A DNA stretch of 64,000 bases from Methanosarcina sp. UBA5 (GTDB taxonomy: Archaea > Halobacteriota > Methanosarcinia > Methanosarcinales > Methanosarcinaceae). The position numbers and the translations under genes were made by a program. Shown piece by piece: positions 44,278 to 52,562 of the stretch; positions within the stretch are counted from its first letter, which is position 1; each line of letters starts with the position of its first letter. Location: contig NZ_DAVG01000082.1 in the NCBI RefSeq assembly GCF_002505485.1, positions 1 to 64,000 of the forward strand. Reading direction: 5' to 3'. Under the pieces are notes generated by a model that saw nothing but the letters and a program-made list of their open reading frames with translations, searched no databases and had not been told where the DNA came from.

Positions 44278-44886
44278 TCATAATACCAGGTACCCCAGCC
44301 CCAGTGCAAGAAACATTATTCCTGACATTACTGATGTAATCAGTCCAATCTGCCTAATACTTTCCATTTTAGCTGCGAAGCCCAGCGGCACCAGCAGTAT
44401 GAGATAAAATGAAGTTCCAACAAAAAATCCTCCAAATAGTAGTGTGCTGCCTGCAATACTGGCATAAGATAGAGCTGCGGACATCGCCAGAAGAAATGGA
44501 GGACACACATTGATTCCTGTCAGGAAGCCAAAGAAAGCAGGATAATTCACGTATTTTTTACTCATCTTGCACAACCCGAGGTGAGGCCATTTTTTCACCA
44601 CCACAAAGGCTAGCATAAAGGCAGACAGCAGAATCATAGCAGTCCCGATAGTTCTGTTGAGCCATGGACCGTTTATCAGCTTGCCGAGAATTCCCAGGAT
44701 AAAGCCAAAAAACAGATAAGCAATTAGCCTACCCATTGCAATCTCTCCAATGGATAGTATATTCCGCCTCAGCTTTCGATCTTCTGATAGGACAAAAGGC
44801 ACATATACAGGAGCGCAGGTGACCAGGCAGAAAATGCCCGTGGACAGCCCTAGCAGTATGCCCTGGGAAATAGCCTCTATGATCAT
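44278..44886 (-). CDS. TauE/SafE- or DsbD-like multi-pass membrane protein
   Basis: A 202-residue protein with six transmembrane helices of the sulfite-exporter/UreH-like/CcdA superfamily. It has a cysteine in the first helix (GIFCLVTCAPVYVP) and another conserved motif GFLTGINVCPPFLLA. Paired Cys-Pro sites of this sort carry reducing power or copper across membranes. ATG 44886 has GGTGG just upstream, and 16 extra upstream codons look non-coding. It is the third gene of a cassette with a polyferredoxin membrane protein and a 36-residue membrane peptide, suggesting metal-centre maturation or electron transfer across the membrane. Confidence 0.8.
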   Translation of the reverse strand: MIIEAISQGILLGLSTGIFCLVTCAPVYVPFVLSEDRKLRRNILSIGEIAMGRLIAYLFFGFILGILGKLINGPWLNRTIGTAMILLSAFMLAFVVVKKWPHLGLCKMSKKYVNYPAFFGFLTGINVCPPFLLAMSAALSYASIAGSTLLFGGFFVGTSFYLILLVPLGFAAKMESIRQIGLITSVMSGIMFLALGLGYLVL

Positions 44887-44896
44887 CAGCCACCGC

Positions 44897-45007
44897 TCAT
44901 GACTTTGCAAACAGAGCAAAGCCAATGACCACAATGAGAATCATGTACAGATACATTACCCATAGCCTGATATTTTTTATGTCAATAGCCATTTCAGAAA
45001 CTTCCAT
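44897..45007 (-). CDS. 36-residue single-helix membrane peptide
   Basis: A very short frame (MEVSEMAIDIKNIRLWVMYL, then a hydrophobic run YMILIVVIGFALFAKS) lies between the polyferredoxin gene and the TauE/SafE-like gene on the same strand, 30 nt after one and ending 11 nt before the other. The composition is a soluble N-terminus with one transmembrane helix. Tight packing in the cassette supports it being real. A CcoS/CcoH-like small assembly subunit is one possibility. Confidence 0.6.
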   Translation of the reverse strand: MEVSEMAIDIKNIRLWVMYLYMILIVVIGFALFAKS

Positions 45008-45036
45008 TATTGCCAATCAACAAGTAAATGCAATTA

Positions 45037-46239
45037 TCAGAAACTCCCTATCTCACCGGTTATTAGGTAGTGTACAATCATCCATATGAAGCCTGACACA
45101 ATAAGCAAGTTAAAGATAACTGCCAGCGGAATAAAACATAATCTAATTCTCTGGTCAGTAAACATCAGCTTGTAATCGATCGCACCTGCGGGACATTTGT
45201 CCATGCACTTTCCGCACTTAGCACATTCGATTGTCGTTTTTCCCTTTGCAAGAGATTCTTTGGTGATCGCGAACATCTCACAACTTTTTACGCATAAGCC
45301 ACATTTCTTGCAGAGGCTTGTGTCGATTTTTACCTTAAACGGATTGATGATCCCAATCAAAGTATTGGCAGGCATAAGTGGGCATATAAAGCTACAGAAC
45401 AGCCTTTTCTTTGTGAGCAACGGGCCTATTACCAGGAAAATTAGCCCACCAGTCACGAATATCAGCGCTGTGATCCACTGGAAAGTCGTCGTCACGCCAG
45501 GCGGATCATAGATTATCCGGAGTGGGCACATGAAAGCGCAGAAAACAGGTATCAGAAAGACGGCACTGACCAGGATAAGGAACAGCATCAATGCATAAGG
45601 AAACAACTTTGCCCATTTTGGCGGGTTTTCAAGAGATATGATAGGCTTCTTTAACAGGGAGGCGAAAAATTGGTCCATCCATCCGAAGAAACATATCCAG
45701 CCACACCACCCTCGTCCCAGGATAAGCACAAGACCGAGCCACATAAAGAGAATGGCAAACAGCGATGTGACTGGGGATGGAAATACCATTTTTCCCTCGG
45801 TAAAATATGGTACAGCTACGAACGGAATCGTGATCGGACAGATGGGAGCGCCAGTACTATTCATGACTTGATCGGTAAGCAGAATGCTGCCCCTGTGTAC
45901 TTCATGCTCCAGACAGAACGCTATGGTAAAGATTAAACCATCCATCCCAACAAAAGTTACCATGCGAAGAAGATTGACTCTGCCAGTCCACAACATGAAA
46001 AAAGTCATTACTGTACCTACTATGACAATAAACGCGGTGATTGCCAGGTGAGCTGAAGAAAAGTCTCCCCGTCCTACAAGAAAAAATAAGATTAAACCAG
46101 TGATAGCTGCCGCAGTAAAACTGATTGCTAAAGAATGCTTTAAACGGCCTGTACCACATTGTGTTCCTTTACTCTCACTTTTGTTCAATTGACACACTTG
46201 GTTTACCTCATCTGGCACCAAAACGTTGGGCCCGCTCAA
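45037..46239 (-). CDS. CcoG/NapH-like membrane protein with two [4Fe-4S] clusters
   Basis: A 400-residue membrane protein with about six helices. Membrane-proximal Cys motifs are GRGWCGWICFFG, FCAFMCPL and FCSFICPL, and a cytoplasmic bacterial-type ferredoxin domain has CKKCGLCVKSC and CAKCGKCMDKCPAGAI. Relatives (CcoG, NapH, NosR) move electrons or reduce copper during oxidase or reductase assembly. The start is TTG 46239. A TATA box (TTTATATAA, 46264-46272) is centred about 28 bp upstream, pointing to a leaderless transcript. It heads the three-gene cassette. Confidence 0.85.
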   Translation of the reverse strand: MSGPNVLVPDEVNQVCQLNKSESKGTQCGTGRLKHSLAISFTAAAITGLILFFLVGRGDFSSAHLAITAFIVIVGTVMTFFMLWTGRVNLLRMVTFVGMDGLIFTIAFCLEHEVHRGSILLTDQVMNSTGAPICPITIPFVAVPYFTEGKMVFPSPVTSLFAILFMWLGLVLILGRGWCGWICFFGWMDQFFASLLKKPIISLENPPKWAKLFPYALMLFLILVSAVFLIPVFCAFMCPLRIIYDPPGVTTTFQWITALIFVTGGLIFLVIGPLLTKKRLFCSFICPLMPANTLIGIINPFKVKIDTSLCKKCGLCVKSCEMFAITKESLAKGKTTIECAKCGKCMDKCPAGAIDYKLMFTDQRIRLCFIPLAVIFNLLIVSGFIWMIVHYLITGEIGSF

Positions 46240-46646
46240 TAATAAGAATATTTTTTCTGTTACTTATATAAAAACTTGTCGAAATTTTTTGATAATAGAT
46301 TCTGACCATTTCAGCGCCGTCTATATGTTACTGCTGTTGTTTCTAAGGCTTTAGAAACTGATTAACTTGAAAATTAATAAGTTAATGTTTGCTCAGAAAG
46401 GTCACGTACCTGCGCTTTGAATCTCGTTGTTATACGACACTGATTGGGGTTCTCTAAATGCAGGTAAATTAAGAAAAGAATGCAGTTAAACAATGTGTAT
46501 TCTATGACAAAATATTCAAAAATTTGATTTTTCAGTTTACAGAAAATATGTATGCTTCCCATATATAGACTTAAACGCTAAAAAACAGAAAGTTAAGAGA
46601 ACAAAAATATAAAAAATAGAACTTTGTAAGATTTCCGCGCTGGAAA
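46240..46646. other. intergenic promoter region
   Basis: Contains the TATA box for the CcoG-like gene at 46264-46272 on the minus strand. I see no gene. A 62-codon minus frame at 46374-46562 lacks a ribosome site and looks random. Confidence 0.45.
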
Positions 46647-47375
46647 TCACTGCCCTGAACTGGGAATCATTTTATATCTCTCTCCCGAGGGCATAAGTAT
46701 TGCCAGGATAATATACAGGACAATACCAATTCCTCCTTGCAGAGCAAGAGCTGCGAAAGCAAGTCTTATAAAGGTCGGGTCAATGCCAAAGTATTCTCCC
46801 AGCCCTCCGCAGACTCCAAAGAGCATACGTTCTTTCTTGCTTTTAGTCAGGCGCTTTTTCATGGTGTAGGTAGTGCGTTCTTCTTCTCTAGCCTCTTCCT
46901 TTGCTTCCCTAGCTTCGTCTCTAACTTTTTCCCTTGCTTCTTCAGAGGCTTTCTCTTCTCTCTTTTCCTGGGATTCTACAGTAGTTTTTTCTTCCATATT
47001 CCTCTGAGGTTTTTCCCAGGATTCCCTGGTATAGCCAGTTTCAAGTTCTCCCGAAGCCTTGAATTCACTTTCTTTCGGGATTTTACTCTCTTCGAATGTG
47101 GGGATTTTTGCGGGTTCCTGTTTTTCCATGTCTCTCTCAGGTTTTTCCCACGATTCCTTGGTATAACCAGTTTCAAGTTCCCCTTGAGGTTTGAATTCGC
47201 TTTTTTTAGGCTCCTCTCTTTCCAGGGGTGCGGTACCTCCGCTGACTTCCTCTCCGGTTTTCCCCTCAGATCTTGTACCTGGTTCCTCTTTAGATTCGGC
47301 TTTAGGTACCCCTGGCGCTTCAAAAAAGTTTCCTTTAGTTACCTTTTTTTCTTGAGATTCGGGATTTTCCTGCAT
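46647..47375 (-). CDS. PspC-domain membrane protein with a repetitive charged N-terminus
   Basis: The C-terminal 60 residues are a PspC domain (KERMLFGVCGGLGEYFGIDP, then a transmembrane helix GGIGIVLYIILAILMP), part of the phage-shock membrane-stress family. The N-terminal 170 residues are highly charged and probably disordered. They contain a duplicated unit with FK-x2-GELETGYT-x-ESWEKP (about residues 61-80 and 106-125) and a Glu/Lys/Arg-rich coiled stretch. The tail could bind partners at the membrane. It is upstream of nothing on its strand and follows the ArsR gene by about 80 nt. Confidence 0.85.
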   Translation of the reverse strand: MQENPESQEKKVTKGNFFEAPGVPKAESKEEPGTRSEGKTGEEVSGGTAPLEREEPKKSEFKPQGELETGYTKESWEKPERDMEKQEPAKIPTFEESKIPKESEFKASGELETGYTRESWEKPQRNMEEKTTVESQEKREEKASEEAREKVRDEAREAKEEAREEERTTYTMKKRLTKSKKERMLFGVCGGLGEYFGIDPTFIRLAFAALALQGGIGIVLYIILAILMPSGERYKMIPSSGQ

Positions 47376-47458
47376 ATTGGTTATTCTATTTTTGAGGATT
47401 TATATTATTCTGGTACCTTTTCTATCTTCGTTACTATTTTCATTTTTCTTCTTTGGTT

Positions 47459-47743
47459 TCAATTACATTCCGAGTAGTCGTATTCTTTTTTCTCCACATG
47501 TTCCAGGCACATTCCAATCAGAGTACGGACATGCTCATCTGCAATAAAATAGATCGTAAATTTTCCCTCCCTCCTTACCCGCACGAGGTCAAGCTGTCTG
47601 AGAGTGCGAAGCCCATGCGAGACTGCGGACTGAGTGACGCTAAGCGCCTGCTCGAGTTCGCAGACACACATCCCTTTTTGCCTTAGCAAGAAGAGGATCT
47701 TAAGGCGGGTATCGGATTGGAGCGCCTGAAAAACCGCAGCCAT
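47459..47743 (-). CDS. ArsR/SmtB-family metal-responsive repressor (second)
   Basis: A compact 94-residue winged-helix repressor (HTH VTQSAVSHGLRTL). It retains the alpha3 pair Cys26-x-Cys28 (CVCEL) and alpha5-type ligands Asp69, His71 and His82, but it lacks the N-terminal Cys pair found in the 10036 protein. An in-frame TGA directly precedes the ATG, so no upstream extension is possible. An operator-like palindrome lies about 90 bp upstream. The neighbouring PspC gene and possibly the membrane cassette are candidate targets. Confidence 0.88.
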   Translation of the reverse strand: MAAVFQALQSDTRLKILFLLRQKGMCVCELEQALSVTQSAVSHGLRTLRQLDLVRVRREGKFTIYFIADEHVRTLIGMCLEHVEKKEYDYSECN

Positions 47744-47833
47744 TCACGTGATACTTTAGGGGTCCGGAACTTTTTGTAATAGGTTTTCAAACTGTTCTGA
47801 GTCAACTCTTTCACATTTTTCTTGTATGAATAA

Positions 47834-47849
47834 ATGAGCAGCTGTTCAT
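47834..47849. promoter_or_regulatory. ArsR/SmtB-type operator upstream of the second regulator
   Basis: ATGAGCA-GC-TGTTCAT, the same TGAACA...TGTTCA pattern as the operator at 10430 with one mismatch, lies between the regulator and the ecfT gene end. Autoregulation is inferred. Cross-talk with the other repressor is possible. Confidence 0.65.
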
Positions 47850-47933
47850 ATATTAACATATTATTATGAACTGTGTCATATAAGAAAGTTATCAGAGCCT
47901 TCGTTCTCTATAATAAGTTTCTTTATGTCGTAT

Positions 47934-48707
47934 TCAAAGAACCAAAACGAGAATGATAAAAAGTGCAAGGATAAAAAGGGCTTTCCAGTCACTTTTCTGC
48001 ATGGAAAGTTCATGTATTGAGGTCCGCCTGCTGCCCTGGTAGCCCCTACTCTCCATTGCGAGAGCCAGTTCTTCCGCATCCCTGATTACGCCTCTTAGTA
48101 GGGGAATTGCAAGGGCGGGAACCGAGTGGAACGGATTTTTTACGAAGTCTATCCCTCTTGCCGCCTGAGCTGCTTTTGTCCGCTCTACTCTCTCGAACAG
48201 AAGGGGAAGAAACGCTATAGAGATATTCATCATCGTAGCAAGCTCAAAAGAGCTGACTCCCAACCAGCGCAGCGGTAAAGGCCTTAGCATCCTTTCTATG
48301 CCGCAAGTAATTGCAGAAGGATCGGTACTGGCTGTCAGGAGGGCTGCAAAAAGCAAAAGGAGTATAAATCGGGCAGCAAGTTTGAACCCTTTTTCCAGCC
48401 CTTCCAGACTCGGCTTCAAAACCCAGTAAGAGGCAAGGGCTCTTCCATCGGTAAAAAATAGCTGCGTAAGAAAGATAAAAAATATAAACAGCATCATAGG
48501 CCTTACTGCTCTGAAAAACACTTTCATTGGCAGTCCTGAAAGTAAAGCGAGGGCAAAGAAAAACACGAAAAGAGCCACTATTCCTGCAAAATTATCGATC
48601 CTGAACGTCAGAACTCCGAGCAGCATTACGGCTGCAATTTTTGTCCTGGGGTCAAGTTTGTGGAGAAGGGAAGCCCCAGGCACGTAACTGAACACAGGTT
48701 CCTGCAT
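47934..48707 (-). CDS. ECF transporter T-component, biotin system (EcfT)
   Basis: The 257-residue membrane protein has the family opening YVPGASLLHKLDPRTKIAAVML, five to six helices and the coupling motifs ERTKAAQAARGIDF and ELALAMESRGYQG. Together with the two ATPases and BioY encoded upstream it forms a biotin ECF transporter. It is the last gene of that operon. Confidence 0.9.
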   Translation of the reverse strand: MQEPVFSYVPGASLLHKLDPRTKIAAVMLLGVLTFRIDNFAGIVALFVFFFALALLSGLPMKVFFRAVRPMMLFIFFIFLTQLFFTDGRALASYWVLKPSLEGLEKGFKLAARFILLLLFAALLTASTDPSAITCGIERMLRPLPLRWLGVSSFELATMMNISIAFLPLLFERVERTKAAQAARGIDFVKNPFHSVPALAIPLLRGVIRDAEELALAMESRGYQGSRRTSIHELSMQKSDWKALFILALFIILVLVL

Positions 48708-48796
48708 ATTCCCTCGCGTTTGTCTTTGTAAAGTAGTTTCAAGGAGTTTTTGGAGCTTCCTGTTTTAGTTCCTTTCCGTTTTAATTACCTTCAGCT

Positions 48797-49633
48797 TTAA
48801 TTTTCACTATTTTCTTTTCCAAGAATCGATTTTAGTCTCAGAATCTCTTCAAGAGCGTCTTCAACCGTGAAGACTGCAAGGTTTACCGGCATTCCTCTTG
48901 CTCTGAGTTCTTTCATCATGGAAGCTATAGGTGGAAGAGGCTCGCATCCTTTTTCGAGGTAGCTTTCCCGGCTCCCCTGAAAAGCTATTCTTCCTTCCCT
49001 TATGAGAACTATTCTTTCCAGTAAGGGGAAGAACCCTTTAAGATTATGGGTTACAGTTACGACCGCAGTTCCCTTCTCTTTAATTCTTTTAAGTGTCTCA
49101 AGAATTTCTTTTTTCCCAGACGGGTCAAGCCCTGTTATGGGTTCATCGAGTACCAGATAGTCCGGCCTGAGGGCAAGAGCGCTTGCAAGAGCAACTCTTT
49201 GCATTTCTCCTCCACTCAAGCTGAAAGGATCTCGAGAAAGCTCGGTCTGGTCAAGAGAGACAGCTTCAATTGCCTCGTATACCCTCTCCTCTGTTTCTTT
49301 TTTTGAATGCCCAAAATTTAGGAGCCCGAAAGCTATTTCCTCATATACGGTCTTGCAAAAGAGCTGGTCAGCAGCCTGTTGAAAAACCATCCCTATCCTG
49401 CGTTTCGCCTCTCTTAAAGAAGGATCAAGCCCGTCCACGCGAACGGTTCCGGTTTCGGGTTTTAAAACCCCATTGAAAAGTTTTGTTAAAGTAGATTTTC
49501 CTGCACCTTTTTCTCCCAATATTCCCACGAACTCTCCTTTTTCTATCCGCAGGTTGACATCCCTTAAAGCGGATGTTTCGAGAGGAGTCTTTCTGGAATA
49601 GGAAAAACTTACGTTTTCAAGAATAATCGGCAT
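48797..49633 (-). CDS. ECF transporter ATPase EcfA (second)
   Basis: ABC ATPase with Walker A GEKGAGKST, Q-loop VFQQAADQLF, signature LSGGEMQ, Walker B YLVLDEPITG and H-loop VTHNLKG, 278 residues. It overlaps the preceding ATPase gene by 25 bp. The two ATPases are expected to work as a heterodimer. Confidence 0.92.
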   Translation of the reverse strand: MPIILENVSFSYSRKTPLETSALRDVNLRIEKGEFVGILGEKGAGKSTLTKLFNGVLKPETGTVRVDGLDPSLREAKRRIGMVFQQAADQLFCKTVYEEIAFGLLNFGHSKKETEERVYEAIEAVSLDQTELSRDPFSLSGGEMQRVALASALALRPDYLVLDEPITGLDPSGKKEILETLKRIKEKGTAVVTVTHNLKGFFPLLERIVLIREGRIAFQGSRESYLEKGCEPLPPIASMMKELRARGMPVNLAVFTVEDALEEILRLKSILGKENSEN

Positions 49634-50433
49634 ATTTCCTCTGCAAAGCTCTGGGGGGTAGAGGTTTTTTCCCAGGGAATTACTATTCCGTGCATTTTCA
49701 GATTCTCGGCAAGCTCAATCAGGGAAGGCAGGGAAAGCCCAAGGGTCTGGAGGGAAACATCGGAAAAAACACTCTCTGGATCTCCTTCAAGCCTCATTTT
49801 CCCTTTTTCCATGATAAGGATTCTATCTGCGTCATGAAGTTCTTCGAGATTGTGAGTAATATATACAATAGTTTTTCCTTTTCTGTGCAGTTTTTTTATG
49901 GTTTCAAGGACAGCTATTCCGGATTTCGGGTCAAGCATGGAAGTTACCTCATCAAAGATAAGGCATTCAGGCCTCATTGCAAGAACTCCTGCCAGGGCTA
50001 CACACTGTCCCTGTCCTCCACTCAGGGCTTTTGGAGAACGGTGCCTGTACTTTTCAAGCCCGGTTTCGGCAAGCGCCAGATCAACACACTTTCTGATTTC
50101 CACGGGGGGAAGGCAAAGATTCTCTGGACCGAAAGCCAGATCTTCTTCGACTGTCCTGCCCACAAATTGAGTTTCAGGATTCTGGAACACGATACCTACG
50201 AGCTTACGGATTCCTGAAAGTTTTGAGGGATCACGGGTGTCCATTTCCCTTATCATCACCCTGCCAGTCTGGGGTTTCAGGAGTCCGCTGAGCTGAAGGG
50301 CAAGTGTAGATTTCCCGCTGCCGTTTTTTCCTATTACTCCTATAAATTCCCCTTTTTTTATAACCAGGTTCAGATCCTCAAGTGCAGGGGTACCATCAGG
50401 ATAACTGTAACTTACTTTTTCAAGCCTGATCAT
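49609..50433 (-). CDS. ECF transporter ATPase EcfA (first)
   Basis: ABC ATPase of 274 residues with Walker A GKNGSGKST, VFQNPETQF, signature LSGGQGQ, Walker B CLIFDEVTSM and H-loop ITHNLEE. It is about 100 nt downstream of bioY. It pairs with the overlapping second ATPase. Confidence 0.92.
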   Translation of the reverse strand: MIRLEKVSYSYPDGTPALEDLNLVIKKGEFIGVIGKNGSGKSTLALQLSGLLKPQTGRVMIREMDTRDPSKLSGIRKLVGIVFQNPETQFVGRTVEEDLAFGPENLCLPPVEIRKCVDLALAETGLEKYRHRSPKALSGGQGQCVALAGVLAMRPECLIFDEVTSMLDPKSGIAVLETIKKLHRKGKTIVYITHNLEELHDADRILIMEKGKMRLEGDPESVFSDVSLQTLGLSLPSLIELAENLKMHGIVIPWEKTSTPQSFAEEICRLFLKT

Positions 50434-50533
50434 GCTTAATCAAAATTTTAGTTATTCATTTTAAATTCTCTGGAGAATTCAAGTCTCTTCTTTAATTTCG
50501 GCTTTTTCTAGAAAAATTAGAAGTGAAGTAGCT

Positions 50534-51091
50534 TTAGAGCTCATGGGTTGAAGCAATATATGCGGCAACTGCAGTTTTTACGATTTCTCCGGGCAGAAAA
50601 GGAATGACACCAAGAGCAAGGGCTGCTCCAGGCCCGATCTCAAACATCAATCGAATAAACCCGCAAGCATAGATAACCAGGACTCCTGCGCTCATATTAA
50701 GGGCATTAGTAAAGAAGCTGGATTTATCAGCGTTTTCAACTTTCTCGGAAAGCTTTCCTACAGTATAAGCCGCCAGAATGAAACCAATTATGTACCCACC
50801 CGTAGATCCAAAAAGTACACCCATTCCGGAACTACCTCCTGCAAATACAGGAAGTCCTGCAATACCAAGCAGGGTATATACTATTATGCTCAAGCCTCCC
50901 CATTTGCTTTTCAACATGCTTCCTGCAAGCAGGACAAAGAAAACCTGCAATGTAACAGGGACGGGGGAGAAAGGTATAGGAATCTGTATGTAAGCTCCTG
51001 CGGCAGTCAGGGCTGCAAAAAGAGATGCGAAAACCATCATCCTTAGTTCAGGAGTATTAGTAGAGTAGAACTCGTTGTTTTTTATATGCAC
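50534..51091 (-). CDS. bioY: biotin ECF substrate-binding protein BioY
   Basis: Membrane S-component that binds biotin, 185 residues with about six helices. It has the BioY signature IPIPFSPVPVTLQVFFVLLAG and the GSTGGYIIGF segment. It starts at GTG 51091 with AGAGGA upstream and leads the operon bioY-ecfA-ecfA-ecfT. A BirA-type operator lies about 230 bp upstream, which fits biotin-controlled expression. Confidence 0.92.
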   Translation of the reverse strand: MHIKNNEFYSTNTPELRMMVFASLFAALTAAGAYIQIPIPFSPVPVTLQVFFVLLAGSMLKSKWGGLSIIVYTLLGIAGLPVFAGGSSGMGVLFGSTGGYIIGFILAAYTVGKLSEKVENADKSSFFTNALNMSAGVLVIYACGFIRLMFEIGPGAALALGVIPFLPGEIVKTAVAAYIASTHEL

Positions 51092-51323
51092 ACTTTTTTC
51101 CTCTTATCAATTTTACACGGTTTTTCCTTTTCTTTGCCTTTTTCAAACCTATTAGAGCTTTTTATGCCCCCTAAATTGGCAGGCAAGATAATCCGGTGCA
51201 AAATAAAGGCTATAATAGATAATAGGGACTGAAATCCGCAGTAACCTTGTCAGCCTTATAGTGATACTTCACAAAGGTTAATTCCAATCCTGAAAGACAT
51301 ATAGCAATCGAAAATCTGGGGTA

Positions 51324-51355
51324 TTGTTAACCTTTGGAGGATTAATGGTTTACAT
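51324..51355. promoter_or_regulatory. BirA-like biotin operator
   Basis: TTGTTAACC and GGTTTACAT are separated by exactly 14 bp. The known conserved BirA operator is TTGTAAACC-N14/15-GGTTTACAA, so each half differs at one base. On the minus strand a TATA-like GCTATATG follows at about 51299-51306. The site sits about 230 bp before bioY and 165 bp before tRNA-Arg(CCU). Otherwise 51092-51518 has no gene. Confidence 0.65.
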
Positions 51356-51518
51356 AAGATTTAAAACTTTCCTGAAAGCCCTACTCTTGTTTCCAGGCGC
51401 ACATTTCTCCCCTACCGAGCGATAATTTGATATACATCTTATACTGGTATTATGGATCACCTGAAATGCAAATTCAGCAGGTGGTTGAAAGATTGTATTT
51501 CTCGGGAAGCATTTTCGT

Positions 51519-51593
51519 GGGCGCGTGGCCTAGCCAGGATATGGCGGCAGCCTCCTAAGCTGTAAATCGGGGGTTCAAATCCCTTCGCGCCCG
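51519..51593 (+). tRNA. tRNA-Arg (anticodon CCU)
   Basis: Acceptor GGGCGCG / CGCGCCC, anticodon stem GCAGC / GCTGT (one G-U) with loop CTCCTAA (anticodon CCT), T-arm CGGGGGTTCAAATCCC, discriminator G. No intron or encoded CCA. It reads AGG codons. The D-arm and T-arm are nearly identical to those of the tRNA-Arg at 43879. Confidence 0.94.
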
Positions 51594-51899
51594 CTAATTT
51601 CATATAATCTGTATTTTTCTTAACCCGTATTCCTTTAACCTGTTTTTCTCAGTTTTCTTAAGAGATAAAAATATATTTTTGAAATTTAGGGCTTTCAAAA
51701 ATAGAGGGTTTTATGGATATTCTGCCTGCTCAGAAGAACCAGATATTTCTGAGTAACTGGGTGCACTCGTGCAAACAATAGAAACTTTTTAGTTAAAAAG
51801 TAAGTATCTCATAGCAGCACACAGTAAGGATTTATTAATCATAACCTAGTGCATTCTATTTTATTAGAAAACAAAATTCTAACCCAGAGGAAACACGAA

Positions 51900-52355
51900 T
51901 TGATCAGGAAAGCCAGAGTAGATGACGTAGTTGTAATGAAACAAATCATCAATTCTTATTCGAAGGAAGAGCTAATGCTCGCCCGTTCGCTGAGTGAGAT
52001 GTACGAGAATATCAGGGATTATTACGTCTGTGAGATTGATGGAGAAGTTGTGGGTTGCTGTGCCCTGCATGTAGTGTGGGAAGACCTTGCAGAGATACTT
52101 GCCCTTGCCGTGAACCCAGTTTGTGCAAGGAAAGGAATAGGTACAAAGCTTGTCTCAGCCTGCCTTGAGGATGCTGAAAACCTTGGTATGAAAGAAGTTT
52201 TTGCACTTACTTACGTGCCTGGCTTTTTCGAGACCCTGGGCTTTAAGATTGTGGATAAGAATAGCCTTCCCAGAAAAATATGGTCCGGCTGTTTGAGATG
52301 CCCTAAGTTTCCGGATTGTAACGAAATTGCTGTTCTGAAGTCGATTAATTCTTGA
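51900..52355 (+). CDS. GNAT N-acetyltransferase (ArgA-like)
   Basis: A 151-residue single-domain acetyltransferase with the acetyl-CoA loop NPVCARKGIGTKLVSACLE and a C-terminal cysteine pair region SGCLRCPKFPDC. It is similar to short N-acetylglutamate synthase-like proteins that can start arginine synthesis. TTG 51900 is chosen because AGAGG (51886-51890) precedes it and MIRKARVDDV is the normal family start. The GTG at 51849 would add unrelated residues. The upstream 300 bp after the tRNA hold no gene. Confidence 0.85.
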   Translation: MIRKARVDDVVVMKQIINSYSKEELMLARSLSEMYENIRDYYVCEIDGEVVGCCALHVVWEDLAEILALAVNPVCARKGIGTKLVSACLEDAENLGMKEVFALTYVPGFFETLGFKIVDKNSLPRKIWSGCLRCPKFPDCNEIAVLKSINS

Positions 52356-52506
52356 ATCGCTTCTGAAATCCTTCTCTGAGATTCCACGTTTCTATTTTTT
52401 TGAAGTTAAGACTTTAAATTCGAAATTATAAGATTTTGATTTGCAGCATTGAAAATAAATACAAATAGCTAAAGATCAAAAATTATTTATTCAGGCGGTT
52501 ACATTT

Positions 52507-52520
52507 TTAGGGTATCCTAA
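52507..52520. promoter_or_regulatory. DtxR/MntR-type operator palindrome
   Basis: TTAGG-GTAT-CCTAA lies just before the DtxR-family gene and about where transcription would start from the upstream AT-rich box (52480-52490). The TTAGG/CCTAA half-sites resemble DtxR/IdeR boxes, suggesting metal-dependent autorepression and control of feoB. Confidence 0.6.
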
Positions 52521-52562
52521 TTATCAGATATGGAGTCAGGTACACGCTGGCGAGATGATGTA

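Noticed and set aside
46737..47477. 246-codon plus-strand frame opposite the PspC gene
   Set aside because: Phe/Ser-rich antisense image of a Glu/Lys-rich coding region, with no motif.
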